In this document: positions 1 through 6,522 of the stretch, in pieces
How the letters are laid out: the number at the start of each line of letters is the position of its first letter
Position numbering within the stretch: the first letter of the stretch is position 1
Assembly (NCBI GenBank): GCA_035416745.1
Contig: DAOLNV010000003.1
Coordinates: forward strand, 172,447-184,165
Direction: 5' to 3'
DNA length: 11,719 nt
Origin: Candidatus Hydrogenedentota bacterium
Lineage (GTDB): Bacteria > Hydrogenedentota > Hydrogenedentia > Hydrogenedentales > SLHB01
The notes under the pieces: model-generated
Told to the model about the DNA's origin: nothing
Seen by the model: the letters and a program-made list of their open reading frames with translations, nothing else
The model's database searches: none
Made by a program: the position numbers and the translations under genes

Positions 1-140
1 AAAGAACGCAGGCCTGGATATCCCCGCCACAGCCGGCCTGCCGCCATTCCCAGCGAAGAACCGGCTCGCGAGCGGGGGGTGGCCATGCCGCGCTCTGGAC
101 GCGTGTTGAGGCCGTTTGCGGAGGACGCCCAGGGATTCTG

Positions 141-170
141 TTGACGTCATGGAACTCTCTGGCCTAAAAT
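141..170 (+). promoter_or_regulatory. sigma70-type promoter for the beta-CASP hydrolase gene
   Basis: The -35 box TTGACG (141-146, five of six consensus bases) and the -10 box TAAAAT (165-170, five of six) are separated by 18 bp. Transcription would start near 177, giving a leader of only about 15 nt before the GTG start at 193, enough for the GGAG at 181-184. This is the best promoter match in the window. It probably drives the hydrolase and the acyltransferase together. Confidence 0.6.
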
Positions 171-192
171 CCTCTCTTGTGGAGACTGTTAC

Positions 193-1560
193 GTGAACAC
201 TGTTGAATTTACCGTTCTAGGCGGTGGTTCGGAAATCGGCGCGAATAGCTATCTCGTGAGTGGAGCCGGCACGGACATCGTCCTGGATTGCGGTATACAT
301 CCGAAGAAAGAAGGCCTGGAGGCCCTGCCGGATCTGTCGCTTTTGACCCGGGCGCCCGATGTGGTTTTGGTTTCTCACGGGCACGTGGACCATTGCGGGG
401 CGGTTCCCTGTCTGTTACGGCAGTATCCGGGCCTTTTCGTGTACGCGACGCGCCCGACAGTGCCGATTATGGACCGCATGCTGCACAACAGCGTGTCGGT
501 GATGGAAATGCTCGAGCGCAATCAGGGCGTGCGGGGGTACCCGTTGTATAGCCATGAGGACGTGGGATTCGCCCTGCGCCGCACCGATGGCCTCGACACA
601 GGCCACGAGTTTGCGCTTACCTATCAGAGCCCGGTGCGCGCAGAGTTTCGTTCCGCGGGCCATGTCTTGGGCAGCGCCTGCATTCTGCTGCGTTTCCCGG
701 GGCATACGGTGTTCTATACGGGCGATATATGCCTTACCCATCAGGAACTGATGAGCGGGCACGTTCTGATTGAAGACAACATCCAGGTCGATACGTTGAT
801 CTGTGAGAGTACGCGGGGCGCCCAGAAGTATGAAGGCGACCGGACCTATGAAGCGGAGATGGAGCGCTTCGCCGTGGAGGCCACCAAAGTGGTCGAATCC
901 GGCGGCGTGGTGCTTGTGCCGGCGTTCGCCTTGGGGCGGAGCCAGGAGCTCTTGAATATCATCGCACGGCTCAAACGGTCCCGCATGATTCCGCGCGTCC
1001 CCGTTTACGCTTCCGGGTTGGGGCGGGCCATTTACGAAATCTACAACGATCATCTTGACTACCTGCGTCCGGCAGCCGACTTACGGCCTCTTGACGAATT
1101 CGGCAGGGTGGGCAACGTCTGGGAACCCGAGTCCGTTGACGACCTGCTTGACGACCCCTGCATTATTGTGGCGACGTCCGGCATGATGGTCGAGAATACG
1201 CCCTCGGCCATGATTGCCAAGGAGATGGTGAAGTCGCGGCGGCATGGCATCTTTTTCGTCGGCTATCTGGATCCTGACACCTTGGGATACCGTCTTTTGC
1301 ACGCGAACACGGGCGACAAAATGGCTTTCGAGACGCCCGGACGCAACGTCAAGATCCGCCTCGAAAACCGGCAACAGTTCAGCTTCAGCGCCCACGCTTC
1401 CCGGGATGATCTCCGGCGCTTGATCGAGCATTTGAATCCCAAGAACATCGTTTTTGTCCACGGCGATCCCGACGCCATCGATTGGATGTCCGCGAACACT
1501 AACGGCCAAGCACGGAAATTCGCGCCGATGTTTGGGCAGACCGTCGTCCTCGAGGCGTAA
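193..1560 (+). CDS. MBL-fold / beta-CASP RNA-processing hydrolase (CPSF-Ysh1-like, 455 aa)
   Basis: Predicted zinc-dependent ribonuclease of the metallo-beta-lactamase/beta-CASP family (COG1236-type, related to CPSF-73/Ysh1 and more distantly to RNase J), acting on RNA in the cytoplasm. All family motifs are visible: D32 in a VLDCG strand, the metal motif HGHVDH at 62-67, H157 in GHVLGS, D178 in YTGD, then beta-CASP motif A at E205 (ICES), motif B at H401 (FSAHAS) and motif C at H423 (VHGDP). The GRSQE stretch (248-252) and ATSGMM (327-332) are also typical. The length fits stand-alone bacterial members; there is no KH domain and no signal peptide. The start is GTG at 193, with GGAG eight bases upstream. 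The acyltransferase gene begins two bases after its stop, so the two are almost certainly co-transcribed. The RNA substrate and endo- versus exonuclease mode cannot be read from sequence. Confidence 0.9.
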   Translation: MNTVEFTVLGGGSEIGANSYLVSGAGTDIVLDCGIHPKKEGLEALPDLSLLTRAPDVVLVSHGHVDHCGAVPCLLRQYPGLFVYATRPTVPIMDRMLHNSVSVMEMLERNQGVRGYPLYSHEDVGFALRRTDGLDTGHEFALTYQSPVRAEFRSAGHVLGSACILLRFPGHTVFYTGDICLTHQELMSGHVLIEDNIQVDTLICESTRGAQKYEGDRTYEAEMERFAVEATKVVESGGVVLVPAFALGRSQELLNIIARLKRSRMIPRVPVYASGLGRAIYEIYNDHLDYLRPAADLRPLDEFGRVGNVWEPESVDDLLDDPCIIVATSGMMVENTPSAMIAKEMVKSRRHGIFFVGYLDPDTLGYRLLHANTGDKMAFETPGRNVKIRLENRQQFSFSAHASRDDLRRLIEHLNPKNIVFVHGDPDAIDWMSANTNGQARKFAPMFGQTVVLEA

Positions 1561-1562
1561 CC

Positions 1563-2519
1563 GTGCCCCGCCGCCGGAACCCCGTGGCAGTGTGGCTTTT
1601 GACAACGCTGTGTCTGGGATTCGCCTGGTTTACGCGCCTGATTCCGCTTTCGTGGGCGCGCGCGTTGGGCCGGGGGCTCGCCGTTGTTGCGTATCACGTT
1701 GTTCCCCGAATCAAACGGGTCGGGCGCGGTAATCTCGAGCTGGCCTACGCCGGTACGCTCTCTGAGGCAGACAAGGTCGGGATTCTCAGGGAATCCGTGA
1801 AGAACGTCGGGATTGTCGCAGCCGAATTCAGCCGCATTCCGTTACTGGTTGATGATGCCTTCTTCCGGCGGTGGGTGCGCGTCGAAGGCGCGGAACACCT
1901 CGGGCGCGGTCACGGCGCCATTTTCATCGGCGCGCATCTCGGAAACTGGGAATGGCTGGCCGGGACGTTCGTGCGCCTGGGACTATCCACTGCGGAGGTC
2001 GTTCGCCCGTTGCACGACCCGCGCCTGAACGCCTTCATCGATCGTGTCCGCGGCTCGAACGGCGTCAAGACCGTCGAAAAGGCCCAGGCGGGACCCGAAA
2101 TCCTGAAACTCCTTCGAGAGGGTTGGGCGGTGGGTATCCTTGTTGATCAGAACCCGCACGAAAGCGCGGTTCCCGTGCGCTTCTTCGGCGTCGACACCTG
2201 GGGGACCGCCGCTCCGGCCATGTTGGCTGCCCGCGCGAAGGTCCCCGTTCATGCATTGGCCATGATACGCGAAGACGACGGCCGGTACGTGTTGCGGATT
2301 ACGCCTCCCCTGCCCCTGAAAACGGAAGGAGGCCTGCGGGCCAATCTGCTGGAGAATTCACAACGTTGTCAGGATGCCGTTGAGGCGCTGGTGCGCGAGC
2401 ATCCCGAGCAATGGTTGTGGATTCACCGGCGTTGGAAACCCCGGCCCCGGTTCGAAAATGAGTGGGCAAGGAAAAAAAAGCAGGCGAAGGCCGGAGAAGA
2501 AGGGCAGGGAAACCAATGA
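1563..2519 (+). CDS. LpxL/HtrB-family lysophospholipid (lipid A-type) acyltransferase, 318 aa
   Basis: Predicted inner-membrane acyltransferase that transfers a fatty acyl chain from acyl-ACP to a lipid A precursor or similar lipid. The catalytic H-X4-E motif is HLGNWE (H125, E130). Further LpxL/HtrB hallmarks are the VDQNP segment (194-198) followed by VRFFG (205-209), and the C-terminal PEQWLWIHRRWK (281-292). A hydrophobic N-terminal segment (about residues 8-29) fits a single membrane anchor. Residues 301-318 are a lysine/glutamate-rich tail. The start is GTG at 1563, with GAGG at 1552-1555 inside the end of the preceding gene; the 2-nt gap implies translational coupling. Known family members act late in lipid A synthesis, so the host probably has a Gram-negative envelope. 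The exact acceptor is unknown, hence no gene symbol. Confidence 0.88.
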   Translation: MPRRRNPVAVWLLTTLCLGFAWFTRLIPLSWARALGRGLAVVAYHVVPRIKRVGRGNLELAYAGTLSEADKVGILRESVKNVGIVAAEFSRIPLLVDDAFFRRWVRVEGAEHLGRGHGAIFIGAHLGNWEWLAGTFVRLGLSTAEVVRPLHDPRLNAFIDRVRGSNGVKTVEKAQAGPEILKLLREGWAVGILVDQNPHESAVPVRFFGVDTWGTAAPAMLAARAKVPVHALAMIREDDGRYVLRITPPLPLKTEGGLRANLLENSQRCQDAVEALVREHPEQWLWIHRRWKPRPRFENEWARKKKQAKAGEEGQGNQ

Positions 2520-2636
2520 AGAGATTGCGATACAGCCGAATACCAGCGGGAAATCTGAACGGATCGGAGCGTTTACGAAACAAAGGAAGACGTCACGGAG
2601 GCTTTGCGCGCGCGGCAAGAAAAGCCGGATTCCCCG

Positions 2637-2643
2637 AAAGGAG
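2637..2643 (+). promoter_or_regulatory. ribosome binding site deciding the glycosidase start
   Basis: AAAGGAG lies nine bases before the ATG at 2653. The reading frame stays open far upstream into the acyltransferase gene, but only this ATG has a good Shine-Dalgarno sequence and is followed directly by a signal peptide, so it is taken as the start. Confidence 0.7.
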
Positions 2644-2652
2644 TACGTCGAT

Positions 2653-4893
2653 ATGGGGCCTATCTCGTCTGTAAAACGCCTGTGTGCGGTTGGAGTGTTG
2701 GCCGGCCTCGCGTGTCTTGCTTCTACGGCGCTCCCGGGGACTGTTTCCACGGCCGACTTGCCGTTATATAACAAGGAGGCGGGGCGCTACGGCGGCGACT
2801 GGCTGGTGAGGGCGCCGGATGCCGGGGCCGCCGTGTACCGAACGGCGCACGACAACGAGATTGTCCTGAGCAACGGTCTAGTGAGCCGGACCTTTCGTCT
2901 CGCACCCAATGCCGCGACGGTCGCGCTCGACAACCTCATCACGGACGAGGCGGTGCTTCGCGGGGTAAAGCCGGAAGCGCGGGTTGCCGTCAACGGCGTC
3001 TCCTACGATGTCGGAGGCCTCAAGGGCCAGCCCAACTACGCGTATCTGCAGCCGGACTGGCTCGACGCGTTGACGGCGGACCCGTCCGCGTTTCAGTTCT
3101 CGGGGTTTGAAGTTGGTGAACCATCGGAACGGATGGCGTGGAACCGGGTTCGCCATCACGCTCCAGGCGCCGAGTGGCCTCCCGAAGGAGTCTATCTGCG
3201 CATGGACTACCACATGCCTGAAACGCACGCTTCGGGGGAAGCGAGGCCGGACATTCGCGTGTCGGTGCATTACGAGTTGTACGACGGGGAGCCGGTTATG
3301 AGCAAATGGCTCACCATTCATAACGACGGCGCCGAAACCGTGCGCATCGACGGGTTCACCACGGAGATACTGGCGGCGGTCGAACGCGGCTCCGACGTGG
3401 ATTCCTCGCGCACGGCCCTGCTGTTGCCCAATGTTCATGTTGAATCCGATTATGCGTTTCAGGGCGGGACCGCCATGGGCAGCAGCCGGTTCGCGGTCCA
3501 CTGGGCGCCGGATCCCGACTACACCACCCAGGTGAATTACGTCTGCGCGACGCCGTGCCTGCTCGAGGTGCGGCCCGAGTTGGGCCCGGCGGTGGATTTG
3601 GCGCCGGGCAAGGCGTTCGAGTCGTTCCGCGCGTTCGTCATGCCCTTTGACACCTACGACCGCGAGCGGCAAGGCCTTGCCCAGCGGCGCATGTACCGCG
3701 CGATCGCGCCGTGGGTGACCGAGAACCCGCTGATGATTCACGTGCGGTACGCCAATTGGGACGCCGTGAAGCTCGCCATCGACCAATGCGCCGAAGTGGG
3801 CTTCGAGATGGTGATTATGACTTTCGGGAGCGGGTTCAACATCGAGGACGACAGCGAGGCCTATCTTGCCGAGATGAGACGGTATGCTGAGTATGCGGCC
3901 GGAAAAGGCGTCGAGATCGGCGGATATTCCTTGCTCGCGTCCCGCCGTATCGACGACGCGAACGATGTCGTCATGCCCGAGGGCCAAAGCCCCACGTTCG
4001 GCAACTCGCCGTGCCTGTTGAGCCAGTGGGGCATGGACTATTTCCGAAAACTCTACCAGTTCTACGACAGGACCGGCATGCGGCTTCTGGAACATGACGG
4101 GTCGTACCCGGGGGATGTCTGCATGTCGGCCGCGCACCCCGGGCACCGCGGCCTCGAGGATTCGCAGTGGTTGCAGTGGCGCGCGATATCCGATTTCTAC
4201 AAATGGTGCCGCGCAAAGGGCGTATATCTCAACGTACCCGACTATTACTACCTTGCGGGCTCGAGCAAGTGCGCCATGGGTTACCGCGAAGTGAACTGGT
4301 CGCTGCCTCGCGCCCAGCAGGTGATTCATACCCGGCAGAACATCTATGACGGCACCTGGGAGAAGACCCCCTCGATGGGCTGGATGTTCGTACCCTTGAC
4401 CGAGTATCACGGGGGCGGCGCCGAAGCCACTATCGAACCCCTCGACGAACATCTCGACCACTACGAGCGCATGCTCATCAGCAACCTCGCCATGGGAGTG
4501 CAAGCGTGCTACCGCGGACCGCGTCTGTACGATACCGTCCGCACGAAGGAGATGGTCGCGCGTTGGGTGGCCTGGTTCAAGGAGTACCGCGACATATTCG
4601 AGAGCGACCTTGTGCACGGACGCCGCGCCGATGGTCGTGACATCGACTGGATGCTTCACGTCAACCCGAATCTCGTGCATAAGGGCATGCTGGTCGTGTT
4701 CAATCCGCTCGACGAGCCCGTCGAACGCACCATCGCCCCGAGCTTGTATTACACGGGCCTGACCGGGAAGGCGCTGGTCGCGGAAGGCAATTCGCCGGCG
4801 AAGGAGTATGCTCTCGACCGCGATTACCGCATCGAAATCCCCGTATCCATGCCGCCCAAGAGTTTTGCGTGGTTCGTCATTACCGCGCCGTAA
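2653..4893 (+). CDS. Secreted glycoside hydrolase-like protein, GH36/alpha-galactosidase-like TIM barrel (746 aa)
   Basis: Predicted exported carbohydrate-active enzyme. Residues 1-34 look like a Sec signal peptide: a basic VKRL, a hydrophobic stretch at 11-28, then a likely cleavage after VSTA; no good lipobox is seen. Residues 35-340 look like a beta-sandwich of the kind preceding GH36/GH31-type barrels (ELYDGEPVMSKWLTIHNDG at 208-226). Residues 358-620 look like a TIM barrel: GFEMVIMTFGSGFN (383-396) and LLEHDGSYPGD (478-488), where D482 is the most likely nucleophile by analogy with the beta-strand-4 aspartate of GH36-type enzymes. Residues 670-746 end in a beta-rich domain. The start at 2653 follows 133 bp without a convincing promoter, so it may share the upstream transcript. 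The fold class is inferred from motif appearance; the family could equally be an unclassified clan GH-D-like group, and the substrate is unknown. Confidence 0.6.
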   Translation: MGPISSVKRLCAVGVLAGLACLASTALPGTVSTADLPLYNKEAGRYGGDWLVRAPDAGAAVYRTAHDNEIVLSNGLVSRTFRLAPNAATVALDNLITDEAVLRGVKPEARVAVNGVSYDVGGLKGQPNYAYLQPDWLDALTADPSAFQFSGFEVGEPSERMAWNRVRHHAPGAEWPPEGVYLRMDYHMPETHASGEARPDIRVSVHYELYDGEPVMSKWLTIHNDGAETVRIDGFTTEILAAVERGSDVDSSRTALLLPNVHVESDYAFQGGTAMGSSRFAVHWAPDPDYTTQVNYVCATPCLLEVRPELGPAVDLAPGKAFESFRAFVMPFDTYDRERQGLAQRRMYRAIAPWVTENPLMIHVRYANWDAVKLAIDQCAEVGFEMVIMTFGSGFNIEDDSEAYLAEMRRYAEYAAGKGVEIGGYSLLASRRIDDANDVVMPEGQSPTFGNSPCLLSQWGMDYFRKLYQFYDRTGMRLLEHDGSYPGDVCMSAAHPGHRGLEDSQWLQWRAISDFYKWCRAKGVYLNVPDYYYLAGSSKCAMGYREVNWSLPRAQQVIHTRQNIYDGTWEKTPSMGWMFVPLTEYHGGGAEATIEPLDEHLDHYERMLISNLAMGVQACYRGPRLYDTVRTKEMVARWVAWFKEYRDIFESDLVHGRRADGRDIDWMLHVNPNLVHKGMLVVFNPLDEPVERTIAPSLYYTGLTGKALVAEGNSPAKEYALDRDYRIEIPVSMPPKSFAWFVITAP

Positions 4894-4925
4894 ACGGACA
4901 CCGAATCGATTCGACAGGGTTCCGT
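4894..4925. repeat. Nested palindrome after the glycosidase stop
   Basis: A perfect 12-bp palindrome CGAATCGATTCG (4902-4913) is flanked by the inverted pair ACGGA (4894-4898) and TCCGT (4921-4925). It begins immediately after the TAA at 4891-4893. It could form a small nested hairpin at the 3' end of the transcript, but there is no T-run, so a role as intrinsic terminator is doubtful. Confidence 0.3.
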
Positions 4926-4929
4926 GGGA

Positions 4930-5142
4930 TTACCGAAAGCGCAAAGAGTACAGGTCAGCGTCCTTCATGACGAATCGCACGCGTATTGGCCGCTTTGCTA
5001 ACCTGCTCACGTCGCTGTCCGAGTTCCAGGCCACGACGCGCGCAATCTGGTCGCCGATGATCTCGGGGCAGTCGTCCAACGTAAAGCCGCGGCACGGGTT
5101 CCCTGCCTCGTACCGTGAACGAGAGCGGTTTGATAATGTCAC
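4930..5142 (-). pseudogene. C-terminal remnant of a GH32/sialidase-like planctomycete-type protein
   Basis: This frame encodes a short polypeptide whose last ~55 residues (GFTLDDCPEIIGDQ ... RFVMKDADLYSLRF) match, from memory, the conserved C-terminal end of large secreted GH32-like/BNR-sialidase-like proteins common in Planctomycetota and relatives. Those proteins are normally many hundreds of residues long; here the frame is closed by an in-frame TGA about 15 nt upstream of the GTG at 5142, and the rest of the enzyme is missing. In another frame just upstream (about 5117-5170) LGTLRVSLSRDIIKPLSF can be read, which could be an earlier piece of the same domain displaced by a frameshift and small deletion; that part is weak. 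The fragment lies 76 bp downstream of the dehydrogenase gene on the same strand. It is probably a dead remnant; an expressed 70-residue peptide cannot be excluded. Confidence 0.55.
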
Positions 5143-5218
5143 GGGACAGCGAAACCCTCAGCGTTCCCAGTTGTCCGGCAGGAGGTCTTAGCCGGTTTGG
5201 GCCGCGGGTGCTCTGGAG

Positions 5219-6271
5219 TCACCTGCGCATGTCTTTCACCTTGACGACCTTGCCTGTTCTGGCCGATTTGAAGATGGCGCAGGCGATCTCGACGGGGTGG
5301 GTGGCGTCTTCGATGGTGATGGCCGGTTTGCTGTTTTGGTGGATGGCCTTTACGAGGTCTTCGACATGCCTGACATGGCCAGCCGACCCGACGGCCAACG
5401 GGTCTCGACCGAGCTTGCTGATTTTCTCTTGTCCGTACCATTCCATCATCTGCTGCCGCTCTCTCATGCTGCCCGCCTCGAAGTGTTCAAGATATGCGGT
5501 CTTCGTGAACGAGCCCTTTTCGCCGTAGACGAGGATGCGCTGACTCTGGTCGGGGATAGTACAGGTGGTCGTCACCAGAGTGCCCAGGGCGCCGCATTCG
5601 AACTTCAGAATGGCGACGGTCTGGTCCTCGGCCTCGATCTTGTGGCCGAAAACGCCCGTGAACCCGCAGACGCTCTCCACGGGTCCCGCGAGCCACTGGA
5701 TCAGGTCCACGGTGTGAATGCCCTGGTTCATCAAACTGCCGCCGCCGTCGAGTTTCCAGGTGCCTTTCCACGAGCCGTGGGGGCCTTCGTAGTAGCTTTG
5801 GGCGCGGAACCAGGGCAGTTGGGCATGGACCCCGATAAGTTTGCCGAGTTTGCCGCCGTCTATGGCCTTCTTGAGACGGAGGTTCAGCGGTTCGGTGCGC
5901 GATTGAAACACGCAACCGCATTTTACGCCCGTCTGTTCCACCACGTCGCGCAGTTGCTTGATGCGGGCAGGGGTAATGTCGACGGGCTTCTCGACGAGCA
6001 GGTGTTTGCCCGCGCGCGCGGCGTGAATGCCGTGCTTGGCGTGCAGGCCGCTCTCGGTGGCGATGCAGACGGCGTCGATGTCTTTGTTCTTGAGGAGGTC
6101 AGCGTACCTGGCGTAGCCCTCGCAGCCGAACTTTGTCGTGGCTTCTTTGAGCCGGGCTTCGTCATGGTCGCACACCGCGGCAAGACGGGCGCCTTTCGCG
6201 TCGACGATTGCCTGGCAATGATTCATCCCCATCCCAAGCCCCAGCACGGCGAAATTCAGGTCCTTTGGCAT
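5219..6271 (-). CDS. Gfo/Idh/MocA-family NAD(P)-dependent oxidoreductase, cytoplasmic (350 aa)
   Basis: Predicted sugar or inositol-type dehydrogenase. The N-terminal Rossmann fold opens with AVLGLGMGMNH (8-18), with the strand-2 acidic end at CDHD (34-37). The family lysine lies in LLVEKP (91-96, K95), and the catalytic GxHxxD segment is GIHTVD (184-189, H186 and D189), preceded by the usual GGG (176-178). The C-terminal beta-sheet domain runs from about 125 to 310. I use the ATG at 6269-6271 because AGAGG lies seven bases upstream and the fold begins at once; the longer in-frame start at 6352 would add a 27-residue tail with no family equivalent and would lie within the inverted repeat at 6333-6363. 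No signal peptide. It is divergent from the Tat-exported paralogue, suggesting a joint role in sugar oxidation. Substrate not identifiable. Confidence 0.88.
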   Translation of the reverse strand: MPKDLNFAVLGLGMGMNHCQAIVDAKGARLAAVCDHDEARLKEATTKFGCEGYARYADLLKNKDIDAVCIATESGLHAKHGIHAARAGKHLLVEKPVDITPARIKQLRDVVEQTGVKCGCVFQSRTEPLNLRLKKAIDGGKLGKLIGVHAQLPWFRAQSYYEGPHGSWKGTWKLDGGGSLMNQGIHTVDLIQWLAGPVESVCGFTGVFGHKIEAEDQTVAILKFECGALGTLVTTTCTIPDQSQRILVYGEKGSFTKTAYLEHFEAGSMRERQQMMEWYGQEKISKLGRDPLAVGSAGHVRHVEDLVKAIHQNSKPAITIEDATHPVEIACAIFKSARTGKVVKVKDMRR

Positions 6272-6278
6272 GATCGGT

Positions 6279-6283
6279 CCTCT
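6279..6283 (-). promoter_or_regulatory. ribosome binding site deciding the dehydrogenase start
   Basis: On the minus strand AGAGG, within a GGGAGAGAGGA purine run, lies seven bases before the ATG at 6271-6269. It favours this start over the upstream in-frame ATG at 6352. Confidence 0.6.
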
Positions 6284-6332
6284 CTCCCGTATATGGCAGG
6301 TCTGCAAACGCGCCTGGTCCCCTGCGGCGCGG

Positions 6333-6363
6333 CCCGTTTTCCTCGTTAGCATAGGAAAACGGG
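6333..6363. repeat. Perfect 11-bp inverted repeat, candidate operator
   Basis: CCCGTTTTCCT (6333-6343) and AGGAAAACGGG (6353-6363) are exact reverse complements separated by nine bases. The pairing can extend outward by a G:T and a G:C pair. It lies in the divergent spacer between two dehydrogenase genes and overlaps a candidate minus-strand -10 box in its centre, as a repressor operator often does. It has no T-run after either arm, so a terminator is unlikely. Confidence 0.55.
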
Positions 6364-6377
6364 TCCGGCACGTTCAA
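6348..6377 (-). promoter_or_regulatory. Candidate promoter of the cytoplasmic dehydrogenase
   Basis: On the minus strand, TTGAAC (6377-6372, four of six) and TATGCT (6353-6348, four of six) are 18 bp apart. The predicted start near 6341 gives a leader of about 70 nt. The -10 box sits in the centre of the 6333-6363 inverted repeat. The hexamers are only moderate matches; the position is the main support. Confidence 0.35.
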
Positions 6378-6390
6378 GCCGGTGTTTTGC

Positions 6391-6423
6391 GCCGTTTTTC
6401 TGGAAACGCGCCCGTTTTTGGAG
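6391..6423 (+). repeat. Two direct copies of a CCGTTTTT element
   Basis: GCCGTTTTTCTGG (6391-6403) and CCCGTTTTTGGAG (6411-6423) are spaced exactly 20 bp apart, close to two helical turns, and match the arms of the inverted repeat at 6333-6363. With those arms there are four copies of a (C/G)CCGTTTT motif within 91 bp of the divergent spacer. GGAAACG (6402-6408), between the copies, faces the second copy as an imperfect inverted partner. Likely protein-binding sites; the protein is unknown. Confidence 0.4.
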
Positions 6424-6522
6424 TACCATGACTGCGATTTTCGACACCGGCCCGTCCAGCGGCCGATCGGAGCAACCACGCGCGTATCAAGCGACCGCGC
6501 ATTCAGACAATGGAGGTAAGCG

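Noticed and set aside
1..140. Possible end of an upstream gene before the promoter
   Set aside because: Two forward frames are open from the window edge (to stops at 107-109 and 142-144), but neither translation resembles a known protein, so no gene is called.
2374..2652. 93-codon upstream extension of the glycosidase frame
   Set aside because: It overlaps the end of the acyltransferase gene, is lysine/arginine-rich and would bury the signal peptide; the RBS supports the start at 2653.
2878..4680. 600-codon open frame on the minus strand opposite the secreted glycosidase
   Set aside because: It is a shadow of GC-rich codon bias: no recognisable domain, an H/R/V-rich composition typical of antisense frames, and complete overlap with a gene that has an RBS and signal peptide.
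5297..6349. 350-codon + strand frame opposite the cytoplasmic dehydrogenase
   Set aside because: Same antisense effect; the minus strand encodes clear Gfo/Idh/MocA motifs and the + frame shows no domain and no RBS.
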